DNA of 56,307 nt from an uncultured Christensenella sp. (lineage in GTDB: Bacteria; Bacillota; Clostridia; Christensenellales; Borkfalkiaceae), in contig CAJTOY010000009.1 in the NCBI GenBank assembly GCA_910578195.1, positions 1 through 56,307 of the forward strand. The letters run 5' to 3'. The number at the start of each line of letters is the position of its first letter. Position 1 is the stretch's first letter. A model generated the notes under the pieces. The model made no database searches and was not told the DNA's origin. It saw only the letters and a list, made by a program, of their open reading frames with translations. Position numbers and translations under genes: made by a program. Shown here piece after piece: positions 32,738-41,355 of this stretch.

Positions 32738-33622
32738 TGCGCCGTGGATTTTTACGCTTGCACCAGTCGCCGCGTCCTGATACATGACCCAATAGCCGCC
32801 CTCCGCATTTTCGGGCGACGAGGGTATGTACGAGGCAAGGTTGGATAAACTTTCGGGCGGGCGGCGGCTGTCCGTCGACGGCACGCCGTAGCAGATATAT
32901 CTCGGCTTGCCCCCGCCATATATCACGCCGAATACATAAAATTTATCCCCGCCGTAATTAATTCTCACCCAGCGCGAATCTTCGACCGTCTCTTCGAGCG
33001 CCCGCTCCGACGGATAGGACGAAAGCACCTTTTCAATCTCGTCCTTCATTCTGCCGAAGAAATCTCCGCCGGCAAGTCCGCCCGCGGTCGGCTCCTTCTC
33101 GCGTACAACATTATCCTTTTCATTTTTGCGTACGCTTTCCCCGTCTTTTTCTTTTTCCGTATTTTCGCGTACAGCCCCACGGTCTTTATCAGTCTGTTCG
33201 TATTCATAATAATTCTCCTGCGCGAGCGCCTCGTCGTTGTACCCGTCGTTTTTCACCCGTTCGAGCTTTTCTATCTCCTCGCGGATACCCATCGCCGCCG
33301 ACTGAAAAGCCCCGCATATTGCCGAGGCAACGGGCGAAACCGTGCCGTTGACAAAGCATATAAGCGCCGCGAACCCCGCGCTTGTGTCCACCTCCGAAAC
33401 GCCGTCAAAGGACAGTCCGTCGAGTATGCAGACCTTTTTCCCGTCCGAAATTGCGGCGACGTACCGCCCCTCGGTCAAAGGTGCAAAGTTTATAAGCGAA
33501 ACCTCGACCTTCAACGAAGCGCCGTATTTTTCAGCCTTGACCAGCCCCGAAAGCGAGCCGCCGTCCGCCGAAAATCCGCTTTTCAGCCCGCGTATTACCG
33601 CTATGTTTTTTGTATAACCCAT
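32735..33622 (-). CDS. hypothetical two-domain protein
   Basis: The 295-residue protein has no signal or membrane segment. Its N-terminal ~120 residues (IRGLKSGFSADGGSLSGLVK, EGRYVAAISDGKKVCILDGL) form one compact domain; a charged linker (about 125-190, NTEKEKDGESVRKNEKDN) leads to a C-terminal ~100-residue domain (RWVRINYGGDKFYVFGVIYG, PRYICYGVP, PENAEGGYWVMYQDAATG). I recall this architecture in many Clostridia but no function. AAAGGGA precedes the ATG, and TATAAT lies upstream near 33650. Confidence 0.68.
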   Translation of the reverse strand: MGYTKNIAVIRGLKSGFSADGGSLSGLVKAEKYGASLKVEVSLINFAPLTEGRYVAAISDGKKVCILDGLSFDGVSEVDTSAGFAALICFVNGTVSPVASAICGAFQSAAMGIREEIEKLERVKNDGYNDEALAQENYYEYEQTDKDRGAVRENTEKEKDGESVRKNEKDNVVREKEPTAGGLAGGDFFGRMKDEIEKVLSSYPSERALEETVEDSRWVRINYGGDKFYVFGVIYGGGKPRYICYGVPSTDSRRPPESLSNLASYIPSSPENAEGGYWVMYQDAATGASVKIHGA

Positions 33623-33738
33623 CTGCGTTCCCTTTGAAAATGTTTTATTATATTATACTGAATATACACGCCGAAAAAAACCGCGGATTTTGTAAAATTA
33701 CAAAAAAAAATGTATTATCCGTTTTTTTCATAATTTAA

Positions 33739-33767
33739 TTGCTTTTAGCAATATTATTATGTATAAT
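33739..33767 (+). promoter_or_regulatory. predicted promoter of pckG
   Basis: TTGCTT (33739-33744), 17 bases, TATAAT (33762-33767); the leader carries AAGGAG before ATG at 33811. Confidence 0.75.
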
Positions 33768-33810
33768 GTTATATGTAGAAATTTGTTTTATTTTTTTAAG
33801 GAGATAAAAA

Positions 33811-35709
33811 ATGGCATTGACAAAAAACAAATACGTTCTTGACTTTGTTGCGGAAAGCGCCGAAATCGGTCAGCCCGACAAAATCGTATGGATTGACGGC
33901 AGCGCGGCACAAATTAAAGCGTTGAAGGAAGAGGCGGTAAAAAGCGGCGAGCTTATCAAGCTCAACCAGAATCTTTTGCCCGACTGCTATCTTCACCGCA
34001 CGAAAGTAAACGACGTTGCGCGCGTCGAGGACAGAACATTTATCTGCACCAAAAACAGAGAGGACGCCGGCCCCATCAACTACTGGATGGACCCGAAACA
34101 AGCTTACGAGCTTGCGAACGAAATTGCCCGCGGTTCCATGAAGGGCAGAACGATGTACGTCATTCCCTATTCGATGGGCGTCGTCGGAAGCGACTTCGCT
34201 AAAATCGGTATCGAAGTAACCGACTCGATTTACGTCGTACTCAACATGAACATAATGACGCGCGTCGGCAAGGCGTGCCTCGACTTCCTCGGCAAAAGCG
34301 AGGACTTCATAAAGGGCTTCCATGCAAAGTGCAACGTAGACGCCGAAAAAAGATACATTATGCACTTCCCCGAGGACAACACGATTATTTCCGTCAACTC
34401 GGCTTACGGCGGAAACGTGCTTTTAGGCAAAAAGTGCTTCGCGCTTAGAATTGCCTCCTACCTCGGCAAAAACGAGGGCTGGATGGCGGAGCACATGCTT
34501 ATCCTCGGCGTTACCTACCCCGACGGCGAAAAGAAGTACGTTGCGGCGGCTTTCCCCTCGGCGTGCGGAAAAACCAACCTTGCAATGCTTATTCCCCCCA
34601 AACATTACCTCGATATGGGCTATAAAATAGAGTGCGTGGGCGACGATATCGCATGGATAAGAGTCGGCGAGGACGGCAGACTTTGGGCGGTCAACCCCGA
34701 GAACGGTTTCTTCGGCGTTGCTCCCGGCACTAATGCGCACAGCAACTACAACGCGCTCGAATCGACCAAGCGCGGCACGATTTTCACGAACGTTGCGCTC
34801 AATACCGACGATATGACGGTATGGTGGGAGGGACTTTCCAAGGAAATGCCCGAGCACTGCATCGACTGGACGGGCAAGCCCTGGGACAGAAACAAGTTCG
34901 ATAAAAAGGATAAATCGACCTGCTCGGCGCACCCGAACTCGCGTTTCACCGCGCCCGCAACCAATTGCCCCTGCGTTTCGCCCGAATTCAATTCGAAAAA
35001 AGGCGTTCCCCTTTCCGCGATTATTTTCGGCGGCAGACGCGCTTCGACAACCCCGCTCGTATATCAGTCGAGAGACTGGAACCACGGCGTTTTCATAGGC
35101 TCGGCAATGTCGTCCGAGACGACCGCCGCGGCGACGGGCGCAACCGGCGTTCTCCGTCACGACCCCATGGCAATGAAGCCCTTCGCGGGATATCATATGG
35201 GCGACTACTTCGCGCACTGGGTTGAAATGGGCAAAAAGGTCGAACACCCGCCTAAGATTTTCAACGTAAACTGGTTCAGACAGGACAAAGACGGCAACTT
35301 TATGTGGCCCGGCTTCGGCGACAATATGCGCGTGCTCGAATGGATTTTGAAGCGCTGCGACGACAACCCCGTAGACGCGGTCGAAACGGCAATCGGTTAT
35401 GTTCCCAAGGCGGAGGATATCGACATTTCCGAGCTTGACTATAATATTTCGGATAATAAGAAGTTCGATATCGAGGCGCTGAAAGAAATTCTGACCGTCG
35501 ACACCGAAAAGTGGGCTAAGGAAGCCGAAGAAATCGAGGGTTATTACAACGACACAATTCAGTCGAGAATACCCAAAGAGCTTTGGGATTGCCTCGAAAC
35601 CCTTAAAAATAACTGTAAGCCCGCAAAGGCTGAAAAACCTGCCGCAGAGGAGCAACCCGCTAAGGCGGCTAAGCCTGCGACGGCAAAGAAAACAAGCAAA
35701 AAAGCGTAA
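33811..35709 (+). CDS. pckG: phosphoenolpyruvate carboxykinase (GTP)
   Basis: The 632-residue enzyme interconverts oxaloacetate plus GTP with PEP, CO2 and GDP. The kinase-1a P-loop with reactive Cys is seen in PSACGKTN (C252, K254), and the metal site in VGDDIAWIR; NCPCVSPEFNSKKGVPLSAIIFGGRR and the SAMSSETTAAA Omega-loop region are family-specific. The last ~35 residues are an Ala/Lys/Pro-rich tail (AKAEKPAAEEQPAKAAKPAT), unusual for the family. In anaerobes it often runs in the PEP-to-oxaloacetate direction. It is monocistronic. Confidence 0.95.
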   Translation: MALTKNKYVLDFVAESAEIGQPDKIVWIDGSAAQIKALKEEAVKSGELIKLNQNLLPDCYLHRTKVNDVARVEDRTFICTKNREDAGPINYWMDPKQAYELANEIARGSMKGRTMYVIPYSMGVVGSDFAKIGIEVTDSIYVVLNMNIMTRVGKACLDFLGKSEDFIKGFHAKCNVDAEKRYIMHFPEDNTIISVNSAYGGNVLLGKKCFALRIASYLGKNEGWMAEHMLILGVTYPDGEKKYVAAAFPSACGKTNLAMLIPPKHYLDMGYKIECVGDDIAWIRVGEDGRLWAVNPENGFFGVAPGTNAHSNYNALESTKRGTIFTNVALNTDDMTVWWEGLSKEMPEHCIDWTGKPWDRNKFDKKDKSTCSAHPNSRFTAPATNCPCVSPEFNSKKGVPLSAIIFGGRRASTTPLVYQSRDWNHGVFIGSAMSSETTAAATGATGVLRHDPMAMKPFAGYHMGDYFAHWVEMGKKVEHPPKIFNVNWFRQDKDGNFMWPGFGDNMRVLEWILKRCDDNPVDAVETAIGYVPKAEDIDISELDYNISDNKKFDIEALKEILTVDTEKWAKEAEEIEGYYNDTIQSRIPKELWDCLETLKNNCKPAKAEKPAAEEQPAKAAKPATAKKTSKKA

Positions 35710-35716
35710 AATTAAT

Positions 35717-35747
35717 GGCGCGGTATGCAAAACACGCATACCGCGCC
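35717..35747 (+). terminator. terminator of pckG
   Basis: A perfect 12-bp stem GGCGCGGTATGC with complement, 7-base loop, then GATATTTTT. Confidence 0.9.
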
Positions 35748-35768
35748 GATATTTTTAATACAATAATC

Positions 35769-35798
35769 TTGACATTTTTCGACAAAATGTTGTAAAAT
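35769..35798 (+). promoter_or_regulatory. predicted promoter of the DUF4190 gene
   Basis: TTGACA (35769-35774), 18 bases, TAAAAT (35793-35798); leader of about 40 bases with AGGAG before ATG. Confidence 0.7.
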
Positions 35799-35845
35799 CG
35801 GTTTGATGCAGCGTCAGCTGTAAAAAAATTTTTCAGGAGAAGAAT

Positions 35846-36211
35846 ATGTTTTGTAAGAATTGCGGAAAAGAAATCGACGACAAAGCGGTTGTATGCGTAC
35901 ACTGCGGCGTAGCGACGGATTTGGCGGCAACCACGGCGGCTGCACCCGTGGAGGACAAAAAGGTCAACGCCTTGGGAATTGCGGGCTTTATAGTCAGCTT
36001 TTTCTCGCTCGGTCTGGGAATTTATTTTTGTATCGCCTCGATTGTGGGCTTGGTTCTCAGTATCGTAGGTATGGTGCAGTCGAAGAAATGCACCCTCAAC
36101 GGGTTTGCGATTGCGGGACTTGTGCTCGGCATTATTTCCCTCATTATCTGGGGGCTTGTCTGGCTGATAGTCGGCGCGGCAATTATCGGAATGGGCGGCA
36201 CACCGGCATAA
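35846..36211 (+). CDS. zinc-ribbon plus DUF4190 membrane protein
   Basis: The 121-residue protein starts with a zinc ribbon, MFCKNCGKEIDDKAVVCVHCG (CxxC ... CxxC at residues 3, 6, 17 and 20), then an Ala/Thr linker and a DUF4190-type unit of two to three membrane spans (about 42-75, 82-115) rich in Gly and Ile. Function is unknown. It lies between its own promoter and a strong terminator. Confidence 0.82.
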   Translation: MFCKNCGKEIDDKAVVCVHCGVATDLAATTAAAPVEDKKVNALGIAGFIVSFFSLGLGIYFCIASIVGLVLSIVGMVQSKKCTLNGFAIAGLVLGIISLIIWGLVWLIVGAAIIGMGGTPA

Positions 36212-36220
36212 AGTTACATA

Positions 36221-36248
36221 GCGCGGAGAGGTTAAAACCTCTCCGCGC
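36221..36248 (+). terminator. terminator of the DUF4190 gene
   Basis: GCGCGGAGAGG/CCTCTCCGCGC stem with a 6-base loop and TTTCTTTC after it. Confidence 0.87.
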
Positions 36249-36322
36249 TTTCTTTCATTAGTTCGAGAATTAAATAAATTTGGTCTATGCACTTTGTAAC
36301 GCATATAGCGCGGGCGGGTATT

Positions 36323-36874
36323 TTATATTTTCTTGCCGTCAAGAAAGACGGCAACGCCCTTTTTTCGGAGCTTGTAGACCGTGACGTACAGCGGAATGCC
36401 CAGACCGTAGACCCAGAGGGTCTGCGTAGCGCACAGCGAGCCGAAGAACGTCCAATACGCAATCATTGTCGAATCGAAGCCCTCCGCGCCGCCGCAGAGG
36501 ATTATTACCCCCGGTATCGCGAACGCGTTGATAAGCACGGGGAAAAGTCCGCCGACCGCGACCCGTAAAACGTCGTTTTTCAACAATCTTCCCGCGCCGT
36601 ACGTCAGCAATGCCGCGACGAGGGTTGCAAGCCCGCCGAGCGGCACGTCGTACATAATGAACGGCGAGGCAAGGTTGGACAGCATACAGCCAACCCACAG
36701 CGCGGGCACCGCTTCGGGAAAAAAGAGAGGAAGAATGGTCAGCGCTTCGGCGGGGCGTATCTCGATTATGCTTGCGTCGTATGCGAGTGCGCCGAACGCG
36801 TACGTCAGCGCGGTGTACAGCGCGGCGATTACGCCCGCGCGGCACAGTCTTTTGGTTGTGAAAACGTCTTTCAT
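36323..36874 (-). CDS. queT: QueT-family queuosine-precursor transporter
   Basis: The 183-residue membrane protein has about six spans and the family runs RPAEALTILPLFFPEAVPALWVGCMLSN. QueT proteins (S components of ECF-type transporters) take up queuosine precursors. This assignment is strengthened by the preQ1-I riboswitch and terminator in its leader. The gene has no clear Shine-Dalgarno before ATG. An ECF energising module must be encoded elsewhere. Confidence 0.88.
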   Translation of the reverse strand: MKDVFTTKRLCRAGVIAALYTALTYAFGALAYDASIIEIRPAEALTILPLFFPEAVPALWVGCMLSNLASPFIMYDVPLGGLATLVAALLTYGAGRLLKNDVLRVAVGGLFPVLINAFAIPGVIILCGGAEGFDSTMIAYWTFFGSLCATQTLWVYGLGIPLYVTVYKLRKKGVAVFLDGKKI

Positions 36875-36905
36875 ATATTTGTTTTAAGAAAAATCGGCTT
36901 GAAAA

Positions 36906-36931
36906 AAGGACGGCGTGAAAAAACCGTCCTT
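36906..36931 (-). terminator. riboswitch-controlled terminator before queT
   Basis: AAGGACGG/CCGTCCTT stem with 10-base loop, followed on the minus strand by TTTTTTC; it lies 32 bases before the queT ATG and after the preQ1 aptamer. Confidence 0.85.
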
Positions 36932-36946
36932 ACTTTTCGTATATCT

Positions 36947-36987
36947 CCTCGGTTTTTTTAAAAGATGTGTTTAGCCGAAAACCATCT
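36947..36987 (-). promoter_or_regulatory. preQ1-I riboswitch
   Basis: On the minus strand, P1 is AGATG (36983-36987) with CATCT (36963-36967). The loop GTTTTCGGCTAAACA holds UCGG, which pairs with CCGA (36952-36949) after an A-rich tail (TTTAAAAAAA). That is the H-type pseudoknot of preQ1 class I. A terminator follows, so preQ1 should switch off queT transcription. The 13-base palindrome CAGGCAATGCCTG lies directly 5' of P1. Confidence 0.85.
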
Positions 36988-37059
36988 CAGGCAATGCCTG
37001 TTTTTTATCTTAATTGCGGTATCGTTCGACGAACTATACGCTAATCAAGCAATATTAAA

Positions 37060-37896
37060 TTATTCCTCTTCTTTCGCTCCGCTGTTGCCAAGGAACGTGC
37101 CGAAGATTATTTCTTTTTTGCCGCGCTTCGCGCCGCCGCCCGAAGGGCGTCCGCCTCTGCTGCCGCCGCGGGGTCTGTCGTCTCTGCCGCGTCTGTCGCC
37201 GCGGGGCTTTCTGTCGTTGAAGCGTCTTTCACCGCCGCGTCTGTCGTCTCTGCCGTATTTCAGACCTCTGTCGTTCGGGTTTGCGTTGTTGGGGATAACC
37301 GCTATGTATCTCACGGGCTCCTTGCCCTCGGAAATTGTCTTGACGTCCGCGTTGTTTGCAAGCGCCGAGTGAATTATCCGTCTTTCATACGGGTTCATAG
37401 GTTCGAGGGTCATTTTTCTGCCCTTTTCAACCGCCTTTTTAGCGAGTTTTTCCGCAAGCTCCCTTAAAGTTTCCTCGCGCTGTCCGCGGTAATTTTCGCA
37501 ATCGACCACGACCTTTTTATAATCGTTGCGCCCGATATTCGCGACCGCGCCCGCAAGGGTCTGTATCGCGTCGAGCACGTCGCCGTGCTTGCCGATAACT
37601 CTCGAAGAGTTGGTCGTCTTGATATCGATTTTTATATTCTCTTCCTCGTCGACGATTTCGCTCACCGCGGAAATATTCAGAATTTCCAGCAATTCGTCCA
37701 CAAAATCAGACGCGCGCTTCGCGTCCGAAACCTTTTTCGTTATCTGCACCTTTGCCTTGACCGCGCCGAACAGCTTCTTTTTTCCCTCTTCCAAAACAGC
37801 TATTTCAGCCTCTTCGCGGGTAAGTCCCAATACGCCGAGCCCCTCCGCGATTGCTTCTTCCACCGTCCTGCCGGTGAAAACGTTGTTCTCTGCCAT
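37060..37896 (-). CDS. khpB: Jag/KhpB RNA-binding protein
   Basis: The 278-residue protein has a Jag-N domain (about 5-52, VEEAIAEGLGVLGLTREEAEI, KKKLFGAVKAKV), a KH-II domain (about 62-140 with RVIGKHGDVLDAIQTLAG) and an R3H domain (about 145-205, EPMNPYERRIIHSAL), then an Arg/Gly/Asp-rich tail (RGGERR, RGDRRGRDDRPRGGSRGG). KhpB binds RNA with KhpA and affects cell-shape control. The long RGG-like tail is an addition to the usual ~205 residues. It overlaps yidC by TAATG. Confidence 0.92.
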   Translation of the reverse strand: MAENNVFTGRTVEEAIAEGLGVLGLTREEAEIAVLEEGKKKLFGAVKAKVQITKKVSDAKRASDFVDELLEILNISAVSEIVDEEENIKIDIKTTNSSRVIGKHGDVLDAIQTLAGAVANIGRNDYKKVVVDCENYRGQREETLRELAEKLAKKAVEKGRKMTLEPMNPYERRIIHSALANNADVKTISEGKEPVRYIAVIPNNANPNDRGLKYGRDDRRGGERRFNDRKPRGDRRGRDDRPRGGSRGGRPSGGGAKRGKKEIIFGTFLGNSGAKEEE

Positions 37897-39101
37897 TACT
37901 TTAACCTCTTTCTATTATTTTTCTTTTCGCTTTTTAATTTATATCCGCCGTTAGCCTCTTGCTTAGCAAAGCTTACGTCCATTGCTTTATTGATAATCAA
38001 CGTCGAAACGAGTGTATAAACCGAGCTTGTAATCATATACAGAGAGAATGCCGCACTGTACATGAACGAGAAGAAGCCGTAAATTACGGGCATCAGTATC
38101 ATCATCCACTTGTTGGTTCTCGCGGCGGAGCCGTCCACCGTGCCAAGCTCGTTTGCGTCCTTTTGCGCGCGCATGCTTATAAACTGTTGTAAAAACATAA
38201 GTCCTATCGCGAGCACTATAAGCACGAAATATCCGTTGTAAGTTTTACCCTCTATTTTACCGTTTTCGTTGGGGTAGCCGTCGTTCAAAAGATAATAGGT
38301 GACTTCGTTGTACGAAGCTTCGTACGATGCGTTTATGCCCGTACCCGTCGCACGCGAAATTGACGAGCTGAACTTTGAAAATACGGGTACTTCCTTATTG
38401 AGCATGGAATCGGGGTACCACAGACTGTTTACCCAGAGGAAGTTACTGCGGTGCGCCCTGTAATGGTCGGCGGCTTTCTTTCTCGCGTTTTCGCGGACGA
38501 ATTTTCTTACCTCGTCCATTTTCTGGGCTTCGTTTTTGCCCTCCAAGCTGATACCGCTGACTTCTTCGAATTTATCGAACATTACAAGATACGAGGTTTC
38601 GCCGATTGATTCGTCGGTTTTTTCCTCCAAAAAGCCGTTTTCGCCGACATAATTTTGCACGCTTGCGTTGTAAGCGTCGACCATGTCGTTATACATCGAA
38701 AGGTTGACGTACTGCGAATAGGTCGAAAACGCGCCGAATACTACCATGAATATTACGAGAGTAACAATCATGGGAAGGCAGGAAGCGAGCATGGAAATAC
38801 CGTTTGCTTTTTGCAGTTCCATAACCTTCTGGCTGTACATTTTTTTGTCGTTGGCGTACTGCTTTTGAAGCTTTTCCATCTGCGGGCGCATTTTCTTCAT
38901 AATCAGCGACTGTTTTTTCATTTTCACTCGCGAAAATACGTCCAGCGGCATAGTAACGGTCTTAATTATCAGGGTGAACACGATAATGCCGACACCGATA
39001 ATTCCGATACCGTTTATGAGCCATTGAATGATTTTACCTATCCAGTTCAAATCGATAATGGCTATTTTTTCGACGACGAAGTCTATAAAGTTAGTGGACA
39101 T
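37896..39101 (-). CDS. yidC: YidC/Oxa1 membrane protein insertase
   Basis: The 401-residue insertase has an N-terminal span (about 28-52, with the following TMPLDVFSRVKMKKQS carrying the hydrophilic-groove region), further spans near 105-130, 290-310 and 330-375, and a basic C-terminal tail KSEKKNNRKRLK. A ~140-residue soluble insert lies between the second and third core spans, longer than in Bacillus SpoIIIJ/YqjG. It has no lipobox. Order rpmH-rnpA-yidD-yidC-khpB is conserved. Confidence 0.92.
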   Translation of the reverse strand: MSTNFIDFVVEKIAIIDLNWIGKIIQWLINGIGIIGVGIIVFTLIIKTVTMPLDVFSRVKMKKQSLIMKKMRPQMEKLQKQYANDKKMYSQKVMELQKANGISMLASCLPMIVTLVIFMVVFGAFSTYSQYVNLSMYNDMVDAYNASVQNYVGENGFLEEKTDESIGETSYLVMFDKFEEVSGISLEGKNEAQKMDEVRKFVRENARKKAADHYRAHRSNFLWVNSLWYPDSMLNKEVPVFSKFSSSISRATGTGINASYEASYNEVTYYLLNDGYPNENGKIEGKTYNGYFVLIVLAIGLMFLQQFISMRAQKDANELGTVDGSAARTNKWMMILMPVIYGFFSFMYSAAFSLYMITSSVYTLVSTLIINKAMDVSFAKQEANGGYKLKSEKKNNRKRLK

Positions 39102-39389
39102 TTAAATAACCCATTTCAGTTTAAAATAATTTTCGGGTGCGGGGTCGTAGCCGCCGCGTGAAAAGGGATTACACCGCAAAAGACGCCATAATCCCAAAAG
39201 AATACCTATGATAACGCCGAGATTGTTGATTGAGCGGAGCGTGTACTCCGAACACGTAGGCTCGTAAAGGCAAGTGTGCCTCGAAAAATTTTTCTGATAA
39301 AATATTATAAGCCGCATACAGAAAACTTTAATAAACGGAAAAAGCACTGTGCGCCTTAAAAGCTTATAAAATTTTTTTATTTTTCGCAC
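39102..39389 (-). CDS. yidD: membrane protein insertion efficiency factor YidD
   Basis: The 95-residue protein has the family run RLIIFYQKNFSRHTCLYEPTCSEYTLRSI with its conserved Cys and RCNPFSRGGYDP. It assists insertion by YidC and lies directly upstream of yidC; its start overlaps the rnpA 3' end by 13 bases. Confidence 0.95.
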   Translation of the reverse strand: MRKIKKFYKLLRRTVLFPFIKVFCMRLIIFYQKNFSRHTCLYEPTCSEYTLRSINNLGVIIGILLGLWRLLRCNPFSRGGYDPAPENYFKLKWVI

Positions 39390-39703
39390 GCGTTAACCTT
39401 CTTAAAGCAAGACGTAAGGCATTTTTCAAAAGCGGTATACGAATACTCGTCCGCAACCTTCGGCAAAACTATCATGCTGTAACTTTTTTCAAGTATCGGG
39501 CAGGTTGCCGAAAACGCGGCGCGTACAAGCCTTTTAATTCTGTTTCTTTTGGTCGCCTTGCCGTGCTTTTTCGAAATGGCTATACCCATCGTCAGATTTG
39601 CGGAAGGAAAATATAATAACGTAAGAGAGGGGGAAAATACGCGTTTTCCCCTGTTAAAAAGCTTTTGAAAATCAGTATTCTTTTTTAATCTTAAATAATT
39701 CAC
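39377..39703 (-). CDS. rnpA: ribonuclease P protein component
   Basis: The 108-residue basic protein has the RNR motif KATKRNRIKRLVRAAF and the N-terminal LKKNTDFQKLFNRGKR. It supports the RNase P RNA in 5' tRNA processing. It starts with GTG one base after the rpmH stop, so coupling is close. Confidence 0.95.
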   Translation of the reverse strand: MNYLRLKKNTDFQKLFNRGKRVFSPSLTLLYFPSANLTMGIAISKKHGKATKRNRIKRLVRAAFSATCPILEKSYSMIVLPKVADEYSYTAFEKCLTSCFKKVNACEK

Positions 39704-39704
39704 T

Positions 39705-39839
39705 TTAAGCGGAAAGCTTCTTTCTGCCCTTGTTTCTTCTGCGCTTTAAAACCTTTCTGCCGGCTTTGGTAGACATTCTCTGTCTGAAACCGTGTACTTT
39801 GCTTCTCTGTCTCTTTTTGGGTTGATAAGTTCTTTTCAT
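39705..39839 (-). CDS. rpmH: 50S ribosomal protein L34
   Basis: The 44-residue protein MKRTYQPKKRQRSKVHGFRQ... ends GRKKLSA, an exact match to the L34 pattern. GAGGAATAATT precedes the ATG. It is first in the rpmH-rnpA-yidD-yidC-khpB operon. Confidence 0.97.
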   Translation of the reverse strand: MKRTYQPKKRQRSKVHGFRQRMSTKAGRKVLKRRRNKGRKKLSA

Positions 39840-39895
39840 AATTATTCCTCTTTTCTATTTTAAGTTTGATTTGATGTTAACTCGGTAACGTTATT

Positions 39896-39924
39896 AAGAT
39901 ACATTATAAGACATTGCTTGTCAA
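39896..39924 (-). promoter_or_regulatory. predicted promoter of the rpmH operon
   Basis: TTGACA (39919-39924), 17 bases, TATCTT (39896-39901) on the minus strand; the -35 overlaps the last codons of dnaN. A TATAAT at a shorter spacing lies just inside it. Confidence 0.65.
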
Positions 39925-41027
39925 GCGTTATTTGCGGTGCGGACGGGTAAAATTAAATACAGCCTGTCCTTATTTTCGGCATTTTCGCAGACGAACGGCT
40001 GAATCTGGCTGTTGAAAGACAGCTGAATTCTCTCTTCGCCGAGCGCGTTGACCGCGTCGATTATGAATTTGGAGTTCATTGCAATCTTTATATCCTTGCC
40101 TACTACGTCCGCCTTCACGGGCTCCTGCACGTTGCCTATCTCGGAATTTGAAGAAATTTCTATTCTGTCCGAACCGATATCGAAGATGACGAGGCTGTTT
40201 TTATCGTTTCTTACCAGAATCGCAGCCCTTTCGATACTTGCTTTGAGTAATGCCCTGTCCACAGTCACAATAGTTGTGAAATCTCTGGGAATAATGTTTT
40301 CTTTTTTAATGAAATCGCCGTTATACAGTCTGGAAGTTAAAACCGTGTTGTCGGACGATACCAAAATCATTCCGCGCTGCACGAAAATTTCGGTTTCCTC
40401 TTCGGTGTCGGGCAACATTTTTTCAATCTCGTTTAGGGTGCGCGCGGGACAGACAATTTCCATATTTCCCGTCGCAGACACGAGATTTCCATTAACGGTC
40501 GCAAGGCGGAACCCGTCGAGCGAGGTTACGCAGATATCGTCGCCGTCGATTACAAACTGACAGCCCTTTAAAATAGGGCGGGAATCGTCGGTCGAACAGC
40601 AGAACGAAGTCGACGAAATGAACTTTTTCAAATCCTTAGTTTTGAGTTTGAAACTGCTTTCGTTGATTTCGGTGTCTATTCTCGGGAAGTCGTCGGCGGG
40701 AAGCATCTGCATTTCGGTCTGACTGTCGGCGTAAATGATATCCATCTTCTTGCCGTTAGCCGCAAGCACGATTTGCTCGCCTTCGAGCTTTTTGATAAAG
40801 TCGGAAAAATATCTGCCCGGAACACAGACGTCGCCCTCTTCCATAATCTCGGCTTTGATTGTCTTGCGTATGGAAATTTCGCCGTCGGTCGCGGAAAGAA
40901 TCAAACTGTCGTTCTTCGCGGAGATTTTAATACATTCGAGTATGGGCGTAATGGTTTTCGTCGAACACGCCTTGACGACTTTAAGCACAGCCTCCGATAA
41001 TTCGATACCTTCGCAAACAGCTTTCAT
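39921..41027 (-). CDS. dnaN: DNA polymerase III beta clamp
   Basis: The 368-residue sliding clamp has three similar domains and family runs such as LPADDFPRI, TDGFRLA-like SLDGFRLATVNG, and the C-terminal LYLILPVRTANNA. AGAGGAAGAAAG precedes ATG. Unusually, it is read in the same direction as rpmH with no dnaA between or beside them; the origin-like region lies on its 5' side. Confidence 0.95.
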   Translation of the reverse strand: MKAVCEGIELSEAVLKVVKACSTKTITPILECIKISAKNDSLILSATDGEISIRKTIKAEIMEEGDVCVPGRYFSDFIKKLEGEQIVLAANGKKMDIIYADSQTEMQMLPADDFPRIDTEINESSFKLKTKDLKKFISSTSFCCSTDDSRPILKGCQFVIDGDDICVTSLDGFRLATVNGNLVSATGNMEIVCPARTLNEIEKMLPDTEEETEIFVQRGMILVSSDNTVLTSRLYNGDFIKKENIIPRDFTTIVTVDRALLKASIERAAILVRNDKNSLVIFDIGSDRIEISSNSEIGNVQEPVKADVVGKDIKIAMNSKFIIDAVNALGEERIQLSFNSQIQPFVCENAENKDRLYLILPVRTANNA

Positions 41028-41040
41028 TTCTTTCTTCCTC

Positions 41041-41322
41041 TATTTTTTATATTATATAATTAAATATTATTAGTATAGGAAAGTGTGGAAAATACAAATA
41101 ATGTGGATAACTCAACGCTTTTTCCTATTACCTTATATATAATAGCAAAAAATTAACCAAAAAGCAACAATATTAAGGGGAAGTTTATTGTGGAAAAATG
41201 TGAAATTTTATGTTAACTGTTTTGTGCATACTTTGGGGATTGGTGGAAAGGAAAAAGAGTAAAATTTGAAACATTTGTTTAAAAATTTTAGTTATCAACC
41301 GATAAATGTGAATTGTGGAAAA
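41041..41322. other. oriC: candidate chromosomal origin (oriC) between dnaN and rsmG
   Basis: This gene-free stretch separates minus-strand dnaN from plus-strand rsmG. It has one perfect DnaA box (TTATCCACA, reverse complement at 41102-41110) and three one-mismatch boxes reading TGTGGAAAA at 41084-41092, 41188-41196 and 41314-41322, all in one orientation. A very AT-rich tract (41041-41080) beside the first pair could be the unwinding element. The strand switch of genes and nearby parS-like sites support an origin. Cumulative GC skew was not computed. Confidence 0.7.
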
Positions 41323-41326
41323 ATTA

Positions 41327-41355
41327 TTGTATTTTATCAACCGCTGTGTTATAAT
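41327..41355 (+). promoter_or_regulatory. leaderless promoter of rsmG
   Basis: TTGTAT (41327-41332), 17 bases, TATAAT (41350-41355), six bases, ATG at 41362; no Shine-Dalgarno. Confidence 0.78.

Noticed and set aside
34423..35739. 438-codon minus-strand frame opposite pckG
   Set aside because: The plus strand encodes a complete PEP carboxykinase with promoter, ribosome site and terminator; the opposite frame is a shadow.
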